A stretch of 64,000 nucleotides of DNA from Shinisaurus crocodilurus (lineage: Eukaryota; Chordata; Lepidosauria; Squamata; Shinisauridae), in the NCBI GenBank assembly GCA_021292165.1, contig CM037876.1, forward strand, positions 42,642,575-42,706,574, given 5' to 3'. Made by a program: the position numbers and the translations under genes. Shown in pieces: positions 20,999 to 31,755 of the stretch. The notes below the pieces were generated by a model, which saw nothing but the letters and a program-made list of their open reading frames with translations, had not been told where the DNA came from and did not search any database. The number at the start of each line of letters is the position of its first letter. The first letter of the stretch is position 1.

Positions 20999-23425
20999 TT
21001 AGACATGAACCCGGTGCCGCAGTCCGATACGACCAGTGCGGGGCATTCCTAAGCGGGCAAAGAGAGAGAGCAAAGTCTTAGCCAAGCTGGCTGCGGAGAT
21101 GGAGGCGAGCGCAAAAGCCTCTGCGTAGTGGGTGGCAAAGTCCACTACCGTCAGTACAAACTTTTTCCCCGTCTTGGTGGGCGGGTTCAGGGGACCCACT
21201 ATGTCCATAGCAATCCGTTCAAAAGGGATCCCCACCACCGGAAAAGGCTGAAGGGGAGCTCTTGGGTGATCACGATTGTGTCCCACTCGCTGGCACACAT
21301 CGCAGGACCGACAGTAAGCCTTAATGTCGGAGGCGATTATGGGCCAGTAGAACCCCTCTGTAATTCGCTTTTGCCGGGTCCGCTTTTGCCCCAGGTGTCC
21401 TCCCCATGCCACGTCGTGGGCGAGGTGCAACACGGCGCGGCGGTACCATTGGGGAACCACCAGTTGCCTCTGCTTGCGCCCCGGTGCCACTTCCCCCTTT
21501 GGCTCGAACTCCCGGTACAAAGTTCCATTGTCCCAGATAAATCCTTCCGTGGCAAGGGATACCCCGGGGTCTTGGTTGGCCAGGGCGCGACACTCTCGCA
21601 GGGACGGGTCCAGCCGCTGGGCTTCCTTGAATTGGGCTTGTGTCCCAAAGTCTTTAGCCATCTGAGCAAACCCTTCGTCCTTCGGGGGCTCCGCTATGGC
21701 CTGGTTTTCCCCGGGGTGCCCCGCAGGGGATGGGGTCACCCCGGGTGGTGGAGGGGGCACGGGCTTAGGCTTTGGGACCGGTGCGGTTACGGGCGGCCCC
21801 CCTCGCCTTGCCTGTCCCCGGGTGACGACCCCCATCTTAGCTTTGGCCACCCGGAACGCGAGGTCGTTCCCGATGATGATGCCCCACTCCTTTTGGCGAT
21901 GGATGATTACGTCCATCTCTCCTTCCCACCCCTGGTACTTGATCCGGACCCGGGCGATGGGGACGGTGATGTCGGGGGAGTTATAGGGTTTGATCGTACA
22001 CGTACGTCCTGACAAAAGTTGGGACCTCTCTACGCGGTCCCGGGGCAGAGCCGTTACATCTGCCCCAGTGTCCCTATACCCCACCCGGGGAACATTATTG
22101 ATATAGATGGACTCACAGAATTGCTTGCGGCTCCATCTCAGCTGGTCCGGGGAGGCGATGCGATACAGCGATGCACGGGGTTCAGGACGGTAGGAATCCC
22201 ACTCCTGGAGTTCCTCCTCGGCACTGCGATCCTCGGGGATGCTTGCATGGAGGGAGAGGACCGACCGTCGCTCGTCGTCGCTGTCGTTGTCCTGAGCGGC
22301 TGCAGCACCCGCGACGCGTCCTACTTTCCTCGGTGAGGGACGGGCATCTCGGTTCTTGGGTTGGAGTTTGGGGCAATCCCGCCGCAGGTGTCCCATCTCG
22401 TTACAGTGGAAGCAGGCCCCAGACCGAGGGTTTTGGTTCCCCTTGGTCCGAGGGGCCTCCCCGCGCCGTCGGGGCAGGCCCTTTTCCGGCTCTGGGTTCT
22501 TCTCGGCCACGGCAGCGGAACTTCCCTTGGTGGATGGGGCCGTCCGGTATAGCCCCATCTCGTCGGCCATGATCCCCGCCGCCTCACAGGTACGGGGCTT
22601 CTGATCCCTTACGACAGCGGCCAGCTCCTTCGGGATGGTGGTGAAGAACTGCTCCATGGCGAACAGCTCGACAACTTCCTTCAGGGTGGAGGCCCGGGAA
22701 GCCTCCACCCAGGACTCGCAGACGTGCATTACCTGGGCTGCCCATGCCACGTGGGTGGTCCCAGGGGAAGGTTTACCCTCTCGAAATCTTCGCCGGCAAT
22801 GTTCGGCGGAGAGGGCGAAGTGTTGTCTGACCGCTGCCTTGAACGCCTCGTAGCTTGCCGGGGTCTTCCGCAGATGCGCCCCGAGGAGGTCAGCCAGGTC
22901 CCCACTGACCTGGGTTCGCAGGGCGGACAACCACAAGTTGTCGGGGACCCGCTGCTCCTGGCACGCCATTTCAAAAATGTGCAAAAACATCAGGACATCT
23001 TGCCCTGGCTTGTAGTAGGGGAACGCCTTGCGGTCCCACGACGGAGGGGGAGGAGCGGAGGGGACAATCGGGGGAGTTTTCCCCGCCTCAAGCTGCATCT
23101 TGGCCAGCTCCATCTGCATCCGGATCATTTCGCGCTCGTGGGCCATCCTCTCCCGCTCGTGTGCCATCCAGTCCGAGGGAAGCTCGAAGGGCTCCAGGGG
23201 CTCCAGAGGAGCGGGGTCCTCGGTCCACACATCATCTCTCCCATCTGTCGGAACTGGGATAGGGCGGCCCCTGGGTCGGGCACCCGGCCCCAGACTTGCC
23301 AGCAGCTCCCTCTGCCACTCCGTCAGCCGGATCAGCGCCGCCAACCCCGGGGTGATGGGGGTTGCGGGCAGGGGCCGCCATGGCTCGGCTCCCCCAGTTG
23401 CTCCGTCAGGCTCTGGGTCGCCCAT
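20999..23425 (-). pseudogene. gypsy gag-protease-integrase(N) open frame
   Basis: The likely start is the ATG at 23425-23423 (MGDPEPDG), about 75 bases inside the LTR/primer-site boundary. Order: Gag capsid-like region with YKPGQDVLMFL; CCHC zinc knuckle CFHCNEMGHLRRDC near 22400; aspartic protease with DTGAD near 22060; a proline-rich linker; an integrase HHCC finger (HLAHD...GGH, CRSCDVC) near 21290-21430; and the first catalytic Asp (AMDIVGPL) near 21200. The reading frame is lost by a 1-base shift near 21035, after which the other frame shows the second Asp context SDCGTGF. The third catalytic residue (Glu) and the integrase C-terminus are absent. Gag and protease appear fused in one frame without a stop. 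Confidence 0.9.
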
Positions 23426-23482
23426 GGTGATCCTTAGGCTCTTGCTACTTTGGGTCTGGGAGATATTCTGGGCTAATAAGTT

Positions 23483-23500
23483 ATCCCACCGCTGCCACCA
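23483..23500 (-). promoter_or_regulatory. primer-binding site, tRNA-Leu(AAG) type
   Basis: In element orientation TGGTGGCAGCGGTGGGAT, directly abutting the 5' LTR. It is complementary over 18 nt to the 3' end (with CCA) of vertebrate tRNA-Leu with anticodon AAG, as I recall that tRNA. Confidence 0.8.
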
Positions 23501-24627
23501 AGTGGAAGACCGCCAACCTGGTCTTCTGCGCGGGTTCAATACTAAGGGGGTAGCGAGTCCTGGGGGCGGGCCTTCTCCGAGGCCCCCCAGCGACTATCAC
23601 CCTTAGCCTAGAACAAAGGGATAACTTATAGCCACAAAAGTATCTTTTATAAAACAAGTTTATTTACAAAATGACCTTCACAAACCCAGACACACGCCAG
23701 CAATACAGCTTATCAGTACAGCACAAAGTAGCAAGCAAGAAGTCTCAAGGACACCGTGATTTCAGGGCTCTCAGCTAGTTAGTTCAGCTCGGGCTCCAGC
23801 AGAGGCCCGGTCAACCGCATGCTGCTAGCTGGGTTCCCGGCGGAGGTCCGGTCTACCCAAGCGGCTAGCTGGGTTCCCGGCGGAGGTCCGGTCTACCCAA
23901 GCGGCTAGTGAGTGATTTCAGCTTGGTTGCCCGGGGGTCCGGTCAACCCAAGCGGCCAGTGATTTCAGCTTGGTTTCCCGGGGGTCCGGTCAACCCAAGC
24001 GGCCAGTGATTTCAGCTAGCTGGAGCACGCCGGGTGCTGCTACCCGGGGTTGCCGATCCCTTCGTTCCCTTACCCCAAGCATGGGGCAAGACTGCTGATC
24101 AGGTCCAACAACTCAGTTCCCTTGCGCAGGGTGTTTTATACCTTGGGTTTCAGGTAGCCCCTCCCTCTGCAATCAGGTGGGTGGCCAATCAGGTGGGTGC
24201 CACCCTCCTCAGGTGGGCGGCCAATCAGGTGGGTTGCCACCCTCCTCAGGTGGGTGGCCAATCAGGTGGGTTGCCACCCTCCTCAGGTGGGCGGCCAATC
24301 AGGTGGGTTGCCACCCTCCTCAGGTGGGTGGGGTCCCCCTGAAGCCACCTGCTTAATGGTCCCATCCTGTGGTGTTGAATGGCCCTTTCTTATGGGTGCC
24401 GAAATGTCTGCTCTGGTATTCAAGTCTTATGTAGATGGGGCTGATATACGAGAGCATTGATGAACCTGGGGATGCTTCCTGCCTTTCCCCCTGGGGTGAT
24501 TCTATGCAGATGTTTGTCCCTGTTGGTCTCTGTGGAGACTGGCTGTCTCTGCCCCCTGGGTCTCCTTCCCCCCTCCTTGGTGAGTGTGTGTGTGTCAGAA
24601 AGGGGTTTTAGGTTGGCTTTCTCCACA
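23501..24627 (-). repeat. gypsy 5' LTR (1127 bp)
   Basis: Same as the 3' LTR except for one fewer 40-bp unit, a 3-base and a 1-base indel and about two substitutions. Expected to hold the promoter and poly-A signals; I did not pin down a TATA box. Confidence 0.93.
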
Positions 24628-24632
24628 GTTTT

Positions 24633-25522
24633 AGAAAAGATCTGCTCCTGGTGGAGGGGAAAACTGCTAGAACTGGTTTGTGGAAATGGATATGTCTGCC
24701 TTTTTGGACTCACCTTGGGAGCGCGTCAATGGGGACTGTCACGATACGTGCCTGCACTTCAAAATGTACCGCTAGACCCATGTTCCCTTCAAATATGTGA
24801 CTGCCCATCTGCGGTCTGGATAGTGCACATATTTGCTTGATCCCCTATAAAGAACTTGCTGCCGGTACATAGACGACCAGCAGGTCAGGAAGAAAGCATT
24901 CATGGGCATTCTTTAATGGAGAACTTCCTGAGTGAATTTTAGATAAACTGCCCTACTTTACAGAAGCACGTGAACCAAGCTGGATTTGAAAATATGCAAA
25001 GCATTAAAAATTAATTACTTTGATTTTGCTTATGAGAGTGAGATGTTCAACAAGGGAATGCACCGAGCACTGCTGTTCACCCTATTTGTGTCAGTGTAGA
25101 TGAGTCTCGCACAAGTCCCACTGAAATGAGGTGAAATCAGGAGACAATTTTGTGATGTTGCTAGCCTTATTGACATTATTTTGTCTTCAGTCCACTTTCC
25201 TCTGATGTTTGACTCAGGAGGAACCCTCAAATTCACTTGGATTTTTGCTGTAGGTGAAATTTCAGTGGCGACTGTAGTTCTGATTGTATTACCTCTGCCT
25301 GGTCCAAATGGGACCAGATTGGCTATAGCCCATTCAGGTGAATAAAACAAACCATTTAGTGAACATCATGATTGTGGCCCACTCACCCACAGCAAATTGA
25401 GATTGGAGTCATTTGGAATTGGAGCCACTGGGAGCAGTTACTATGCAGAAGCATCCTCAGAGCTGGTGGTGTTATAAAAATGCATTGATCCAAGATTCTC
25501 TTTTTTCGCTAGACATATGATG
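24633..25522. other. intergenic stretch, nothing recognised
   Basis: No supported frame or repeat; the 106-codon minus frame at 25030-25350 has no motif. Confidence 0.4.
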
Positions 25523-25586
25523 CTATTTTTATTTATTTATTACATTTATACCCCGCCTTTTTTCTTGCAAGGAACCCAAGGCGGCT
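25523..25586 (-). mobile_element. tRNA SINE tail fragment
   Basis: TTTATACCCCGCCTTTTTTC and TTGCAAGGAACCCAAGGCGG are the reverse complement of the SINE 3' end seen at 8240-8296. Confidence 0.8.
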
Positions 25587-25780
25587 ATTTTTAATATTTT
25601 TATTTTTTAATATTTTTATTTTTAATATTTATGGTTAAGTTATTGTATTTGTCATTTTTCTGTCTTCGCTTCTACACGGAATCCTGATGCTCTTGGAACC
25701 AATGGGAGGGCTTGGCATGATTTCCCCCATGCATCAGTGGAATATGTTCAAAACAACATACAGTACTCTTTAATGCAAAC

Positions 25781-26137
25781 CAGGGCTGGCGTCAAGGGTA
25801 GGCATGATTGAGCACCTACCAAAGGCCCACACAGCCCAGCAGGGGCCCACTGACAAGAGCCCCCTAGAGTTGTTCCTCTTCTTCACCATTGTAACTTGCT
25901 TGTTTGCCTTCTTCTTGCTCTGGCTAAGACAATGGTGGTTGTAGAAGGAGAAGCAGTAGAAGCCACTGCCTACTTGATCACCGGCGCTCTCTGCCTGTCA
26001 AGCAATAATGAGAAAGAGAATGAGGAGCAATAGCAGCAGGTGACGATGGCGGTGAGAAGGCAGACTCGCTGAGGAAGGCGGGGCCATTGAGGGTGTCTTG
26101 CCAAGGAAGGGCCCTCCAAAGCCTGGAACTGACACTG
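25781..26137. mobile_element. non-autonomous hAT element with 8-bp TSD
   Basis: Ends CAGGGCTGGCGTCA and TGGAACTGACACTG are imperfect inverted repeats starting CAG, typical of hAT. Flanks ATGCAAAC (25773-25780) and ATGTAAAC (26138-26145) match at 7 of 8 positions. The inside has no transposase frame. Confidence 0.78.
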
Positions 26138-26145
26138 ATGTAAAC

Positions 26146-27714
26146 GACATTCATGAGCATTGGCCAGATGCTATTGACTATTTGGTTGCCCTGTGAGTAT
26201 CCTTACCTAAGCACTTGTCCCACCCACAAAACAAAGGAGATGGGATCACTTGGACAGCACACTGTGAAAGAATAAATTAAGACCAAAAAAAAAAAAATGC
26301 TACTCAGACTGAAAGCATTATTCTTCATAATTTGGTACATTTATTCCCTGTCCAAGATTTTTGCTCAAAGAATAATACCACAGCGTGGAAGGACTACAAA
26401 TATATACACAGCTGCTTAAAATATCTTGGTTCATGCATGGGTCATGGTGTCAGTATTTACATTACTATTATAGGACTTGTTTCTTAGGATAAAGGAAATT
26501 TATGGTACGTCTTCTATATCAGACATGTTGATACAGATTGGCATCAATTAATTGAAGAGATGGACAATGTAATCAAGTGGTCAGGTGCAGCTTTAAGCAA
26601 AATTGTAAGATGGAGATAAATTCTCTCAGCTCCTAACAAAATGGGCAACCAACAAAAGCCCACAGTGGTTTGTAAACTGATGGCCCCAGTACGTCTAAAT
26701 GATCCCAAGATGGGAGATCAGAGATGAGTACTGTAGGCATAATTATGGCAACAGTGACTAAAGCCATACTCCAATGAAAAGATAGTAGAGGCATTTAAGT
26801 CCATTTATTTTAATGGACCTAAGCATGTTTAATCTTACATTTGATTATCGCCTATAAGATTTAGTGTGCCTGAGTACAAGCATTTAATCTCACAGTATGA
26901 GACTAACATGGTCGCAATTATGATGTTCCAAATTTTACTTAATTATACTGGGGGAGGAGGCATCACAGGGAGTAATTTAAGAATAGAAACTGGCTTTAAT
27001 TTAAAGCCTGCAGAGTGAGATATTGAGCTTCATGAACATTTTGGAATAGAAATAAATACTCATCTAACACATCTCTCTCTGTGTTAAGAAAATAAAGGTT
27101 GAAAAAACACACCTCCCCAATCTTTTTCTGCTGCAAAAAACTAATTTAAAAAGTGTTGCAATGATTAAAATAAATGTTCAGGAAGAACCTAACAGCACAA
27201 ACAAGACAGATATAACCATTTAACCACTCCCCCGTCTACTTGAGAGAGAACTGAAAATTACTGAGGCCCACCAATCACAAAATGGCAATGCAGGGGCAGA
27301 GCCAGTTACAAAATGGCGGCAGATGCAGGTGAGTTTGGCATAATCAGCTGGCATTTACTGATATCATTTTCTATTGATATCTAACCTTCTTTGGGAATTG
27401 CTAAATACTTTGCCACAGTGATTCCCCTGTGACAGGGAGTTCCATAGTTCAGCTTTCACCTCTGGAGGTATCATGACTTAGCCTCCCCATTTTAGGCAGA
27501 ATTTGCTCATCCAGAGGCTGTAAGACTTTTATATTTTCCCCTTCCCCCACAACATGCCTCGCAAATTATTTTTACTCATATCCTGCCATTTCTTCTCACC
27601 TTCTCCTTTCACACTTAACTTATAGCGAATCCCCTCTAAACTGCCGATTTCTTTTGTCCTTCCCTCCTGCTGCATTTACATTCATTTCTTCCTAAAACAG
27701 CTTCTCTTTCTTAT
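26146..27714. other. intergenic stretch, nothing recognised
   Basis: AT-rich with no supported frame; an A13 run lies near 26285. Confidence 0.45.
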
Positions 27715-27722
27715 CCCCTTTC

Positions 27723-28417
27723 CAGGGATGGGGACTCGGACTCGAGGACTCGACTCGTGAGTCGGACTGAGTCCCCCCTCTGACTCGACTCGGACTCGAG
27801 TCCCAATATTTTTAATGGGACTCGAGACTCGACTCGGGACTCGAGACCAAGGACTCGTCAACATCCCTGCTTGATGCCACCTGCAGGTGCTGCCTGGACC
27901 CAGTTGCAGTAACAATCCAAGTTTATTTTTTAAAATCATTTTCCTAATGCAACCTTTCAGGCATTTTGGGTTTGGCTGCCTCTGCCTGCCTGTTTGGGGT
28001 TCCCTGCCTCCTCTGCCTGCCTGGTCTCTTCTTAACTAGTTCCACAGTTTGAATTGTCCAAGACAAATGCCTCTGCCTGCCTGCTTTGGGGTTCCCTGCC
28101 TCCTCTGCCTGCCTGGTTATTTTGGGTTTGTCTGCCTGGTCTGTTCTTGTCAAAATCAGTGGCAGAGTTTTGAGATAAAAAGGCACACTTGTGCCTAGAA
28201 TTTATTTAAGCCACACAACTGAAGTATCCTTTTTTTGTTGGGAAAAACCCCATTGATTTTAATAGGGACTCGTGGAGTCAGCTTTGGGAGTGACTTGGGA
28301 CTCGTGACTCGTGACTCGTGAGTCACCATTTTGGAGCAAGGACTTGGACTCGGACTCGAGTCCAAAGACTCGTGACTCGACTCGTGACTCGAGACCAAGG
28401 ACTCTTCAACATCCCTG
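27723..28417. mobile_element. non-autonomous hAT element built of ACTCG repeats, exact 8-bp TSD
   Basis: Terminal repeats CAGGGATG / CATCCCTG, flanked by CCCCTTTC at both 27715-27722 and 28418-28425. The outer parts (27730-27870 and 28260-28405) are dense in GACTCG / CGAGTC motifs that can pair with each other. The centre (27960-28190) has two copies of a CCTCTGCCTGCCTG...GGGGTTCCCTGCC unit. An inner copy of the right end (CAACATCCCTGC) occurs at about 27859-27871, suggesting an earlier, shorter element or a nested copy. No transposase frame. Confidence 0.87.
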
Positions 28418-28425
28418 CCCCTTTC

Positions 28426-29901
28426 TCTCTCTTCCCCAGTTTTTTAAATAATGACAACAAAAACAATCTTTTATCTCTTCCAAGTCCCCTCACAGGCAGC
28501 TCAGGGCCAGGTTCTTCTGAGGTGGAGACGGCCATCACCAAGGCCAAAGGGTACAGTTGCCGCCACTGATGTGTCTCCTTTTTTCACCTCCTTCCCCCCC
28601 ATTCTTTCTTCACCTTCTCTCATGTTTGGCTGCTCACTCTCTCAGTCTGTTGTTCATTTCCTCTCTTTCTTTCCTTTCCTCCTCTCCAACTTTACATGCT
28701 ACAGCCTTGCTCTCTAACTAACTCCTATGTCCATGCTTGCCTATGCATTGCGCATGCAGTGTGCTGCTGCTGGCCTCATTCCAACCAAAAGGCTGTGGGG
28801 CAGGCAAGCATGGAGGGACTGGCCAGGCTGCATGTTGAGGCCCATCTGAAAGTTAACTTTTTCCTAGTTGTGTATGCAAAATCCACTGTGTTCTTAGTTA
28901 TTTGACAAAATTTAAGCCCTGGGTAACACTATCATGTCTATGGTTTTGCATTTACACTACGTCATGGGTTTTGTGGCTTTAAAGTTCAGTTTAGATGTTC
29001 TGGTGCATGCATATTCTCAGCGATGTTGCACGTCCTCACAGGATTTCTAGCATTAAAGTTGCACCGGCTCTGAGCTGTTAGTTCACATTGTCATGCATTT
29101 TTATTTGGCAGTGATACAAAAAGAAATATTATGGCATTTGATGAGATTACAGGATGTGGTCTAACATAACAGGGTAAAGCCTGCTTCCAGATTAGGCTTT
29201 TTCAGCACCAGCACCCTGCCTCATTCATGGACATTTATGGGGGGACCAGACAATGTCATCTTTCACTCATGGCCCTCCCTTGTTTTCTCATAATTTCTTT
29301 TGTCTTTTTTCTTAATACAGAAAATCTGTTAAGGAAAAAAGATGGAACAGCCGTGCAAGGCTTTCTGATTCTGGAAACACTCTTAAGATCCAATGAGCCA
29401 GGTTACACAATACCTGAAAACACCGATCTACTCCATCGTGTGGAGCTGGCATGCTGTTCCTGCCTTCACCGTTCCCAACCGTCCATCTGGGGAAGCCCAT
29501 CCAGATATGGACTACATGCATACAATCCTATGTGCCTAGACTGCATTTGGATGTGGTATCCTGCTGTGGATGGTGAGCTGACTCCACACAATGGGACAGA
29601 TCAGTCCTTTATCAGTCCACATAAGAGAATGTGCTTGGCTTGGCATGGAAGTGTCAAAATATGATGAGAATACAGTTATCAGATGAATACATAATGTGTT
29701 ACATGTGGCACCACTAAAAGCTTCCTGATTTAGGGTGAACATGTGTCACATTTAGCCAAAAGCTGACAAAGTTTGGTATGGACTCTCAATTATTTTTTTG
29801 GGACAACAGGATTCTGATATCTAGGGATGTGTAATATTCAACCCTAATGCTAATTTCTATTAATGTTTGTGAAAGGTCTACAAAAATATTGGTTATGTAT
29901 T
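28426..29901. other. intergenic stretch, nothing firm
   Basis: Pyrimidine-rich to about 28690. A 145-codon plus frame at 29227-29664 exists but shows no recognised domain, no splice context and no conservation evidence. Confidence 0.4.
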
Positions 29902-29904
29902 TTA

Positions 29905-30336
29905 GGGCGCAATCCTATGGCCACTAGATGGCCATAGGATAAGTTGGAGTTCCAGCTCTGACCTCAGAAATGCGTTCCAAGGTTGGAGCCGGAATTCCGA
30001 CCTCGGAGGGCCTTCCCTCTGCCCTTGCAGCTGGCACTGTTCTTTCTGTGCTGGCTACAGCTCTGAAGTCACAAGACCGACTTTGGAGACAGCATTGGGT
30101 GGGGCAGGAAAGGGAGGGGTGAGGCTGCGCCAAGATTCAACGTATCCCGGCGGCGCCTCAGCCTCTTCTCGTGACCAGGGGCAAAAAACTAAGACGGCTG
30201 AAATCAGCCATGTAAGTGTTTTGTGGGGTGTGAGAAGCGTGGAGGTGACCTTCGCCTGTGCACTTCTTCCGTCCTCAATTGGAAGCCTGTAATCCTCTAA
30301 GGGTTACGGCCCAGGCAGCCACATTGGATTGCGCTG
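29905..30336. mobile_element. MITE family C (GC-rich, about 430 bp)
   Basis: Left end GGGCGCAATCCTATGGCCAC after TTA (29902-29904); right end CACATTGGATTGCGCTG. The interior shares GCTCTGAAGTCACAAGACCG and GCCTCAGCCTCTTCTCGTGA with 8300-8528 and 48940-49389. Confidence 0.7.
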
Positions 30337-30773
30337 CCCATGTACTGTTTCAATTTGATGTGTTTTTATTAGTGCTCCTCAGAGGAAGGGCAGCATTTTT
30401 AAAATAAGTGCAATATTTTCTTTTTAATCAATTTGGGGATCTGGCATATAAAGTATTCCCTATTACAGCAAAATAAAAATGGCTTCAGAAATTTAGATTC
30501 AAATCCCAGCAATACCAGGTAGGGGGTGGGATCAAGATTTAAAAGACATATTACCAACACTCATTTCAAGCGAGCACTGTTAGTTTTGCTTGCCAGTGAT
30601 TCTTACTGCTAGGAAAGCCATTGTGGTTTTACTCTGACATTCAAAATATCTAGGAACTTTGGATGCAAACTAGAAGGAAAATGCTTTCTTTAATTTTATG
30701 TTTTATAACATTTGGCAAAGCTGAGAAGGAAGCTTGCACAGCGGTATTTCCTTCTTGCTTAGTATGTGTGTTA

Positions 30774-30862
30774 CAGCAGAATCCTATGCATGTCTACTCA
30801 GCCAAAAGTCCCATTGAGTTCATGCGGCTCACTCCCAGGTTAATGGGTATAGGATTGCAGCC
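30774..30862. mobile_element. MITE family B
   Basis: ATCCTATGCATGTCTACTCA, then AAGTCCCATTGAGTTCATG, then CTCACTCCCAGGTTAATGGG, ending GGATTGCAGCC; preceded by TTA. Confidence 0.75.
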
Positions 30863-30865
30863 TTG

Positions 30866-30999
30866 AGGCACAATCCTATGCATATTTAGACAGGAAAAAG
30901 TCCTAAAACTCCCAACACTCCTCAGCCAGCCCTGCTGGCTGGGGAATATTGGGAGTTGTAGGACTTTTTCCTGTCTAAACATGCATAGGATTGCACCTT
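30866..30999. mobile_element. MITE family A hairpin
   Basis: GGCACAATCCTATGCATATT ... ACATGCATAGGATTGCACC, with arms TTTAGACAGGAAAAAGTCC / GGACTTTTTCCTGTCTAAA. Abuts the family B copy at 30774-30862. Confidence 0.8.
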
Positions 31000-31049
31000 T
31001 AATCTCTTTGTAAAGCTTCCATTGTATAACCTAAGGATGAAACGATTAA

Positions 31050-31142
31050 AAGGGCAATCGTATGCATGTCTACTCAGAAGGAAGGCCCATAGAGTTCAAT
31101 GGAGCTTACTCCCAGGTAAGTGGCTTACACAGGGTTGCATCG
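31050..31142. mobile_element. MITE family B, TSD TAA
   Basis: Starts AAGGGCAATCGTATGCATGT and includes GGAGCTTACTCCCAGGTAAG. TAA at 31047-31049 and 31143-31145. Confidence 0.78.
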
Positions 31143-31231
31143 TAAAACGTGTAGCCATGATATATAGATTGCAGTGATGAGAAGTACAAAACATATTACA
31201 TATACCTAATCTCCTGTGCTCCCTTGAGTAA

Positions 31232-31327
31232 GGGCGCAATCCTATGCATGGCATGTTTAGACAGAAAAAAGGCCTACAATTGTAGGTCTTTTTCTGTCTA
31301 AACATGCATAGGGATAGGATTGCACCT
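31232..31327. mobile_element. MITE family A, short hairpin, TSD TAA
   Basis: GGGCGCAATCCTATGCATGG ... CATAGGGATAGGATTGCACC, preceded by TAA (31229-31231) and followed by TAA (31328-31330). Confidence 0.8.
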
Positions 31328-31744
31328 TAAACCGCCTGGAAGGGCCACAGGAAGCAACCACCAACTATAGAATTAAAACGGGTAATAGCTTCTAGTCCTT
31401 ACAGTCCACAGGGCATTCCATATTTTCTCATACATCAACCAGCATAGTTGGATGATATCTTCTCGCACAGGATAGTTCCATAAGTGTCCGCGATCCTATG
31501 CGCGCTTCCCCGGGAGTAAGCCCAATGGACTCTGAGGGACCCATTTCCGAGTTAGCGTGCATCGCATCAAGCTGCAAATGAACGTGTTCTAATTCGCACT
31601 CGTTTGTTAATTAATTTATTTTTTCAAGTTAAAAAACAAGCATGTAAATACTTCATACTGTAGACTTAATCTTTAGACTAACACTCAGATCCTAACAAGT
31701 AGCTTTTAGAAGTTTTTTCCCCCCTTCCCTGGGCGGAGGTGCGA
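31328..31744. other. intergenic stretch with partial MITE B
   Basis: About 31488-31568 (GCGATCCTATGCGCGCTTCC, GGGAGTAAGCCCAATGGA) looks like a diverged family B copy; nothing else recognised. Confidence 0.4.
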
Positions 31745-31755
31745 ACTGCTTATCT

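Larger units (their letters stand above)
19010..24627 (-). mobile_element. Ty3/gypsy LTR retrotransposon, young, Gmr1-like domain order, deleted pol
   Basis: A 5.6-kb element read on the minus strand: 5' LTR 23501-24627, primer site, gag with zinc knuckle, protease, integrase N-part, reverse transcriptase C-part, RNase H, polypurine tract, 3' LTR 19010-20180. GTTTT flanks both sides (19005-19009 and 24628-24632), a 5-bp TSD. Besides copy-number and small indel changes, the LTRs show only about two substitutions over 1.1 kb. Integrase lies before RT/RNase H, and RNase H runs straight into the polypurine tract with nothing after it. Canonical gypsy elements have integrase last, so the order fits the Gmr1-like group. 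The integrase C-part and most of the RT palm are missing, and two frameshifts are present, so this copy cannot move by itself. Confidence 0.93.

Noticed and set aside
20007..23606. Long plus-strand frames (up to 294 codons) across the gypsy element
   Set aside because: Antisense shadows of the minus-strand gag-pol coding sequence.
19012..24627. Gypsy LTRs bounded as TG...CA
   Set aside because: This would need a 7-bp TSD and leave two bases between LTR and primer site; the 5-bp GTTTT TSD with an adjacent primer site fits better.
29227..29664. 145-codon plus-strand frame starting MDIYGG
   Set aside because: No recognised motif, no splice or promoter context, and such a length is expected by chance in 64 kb.
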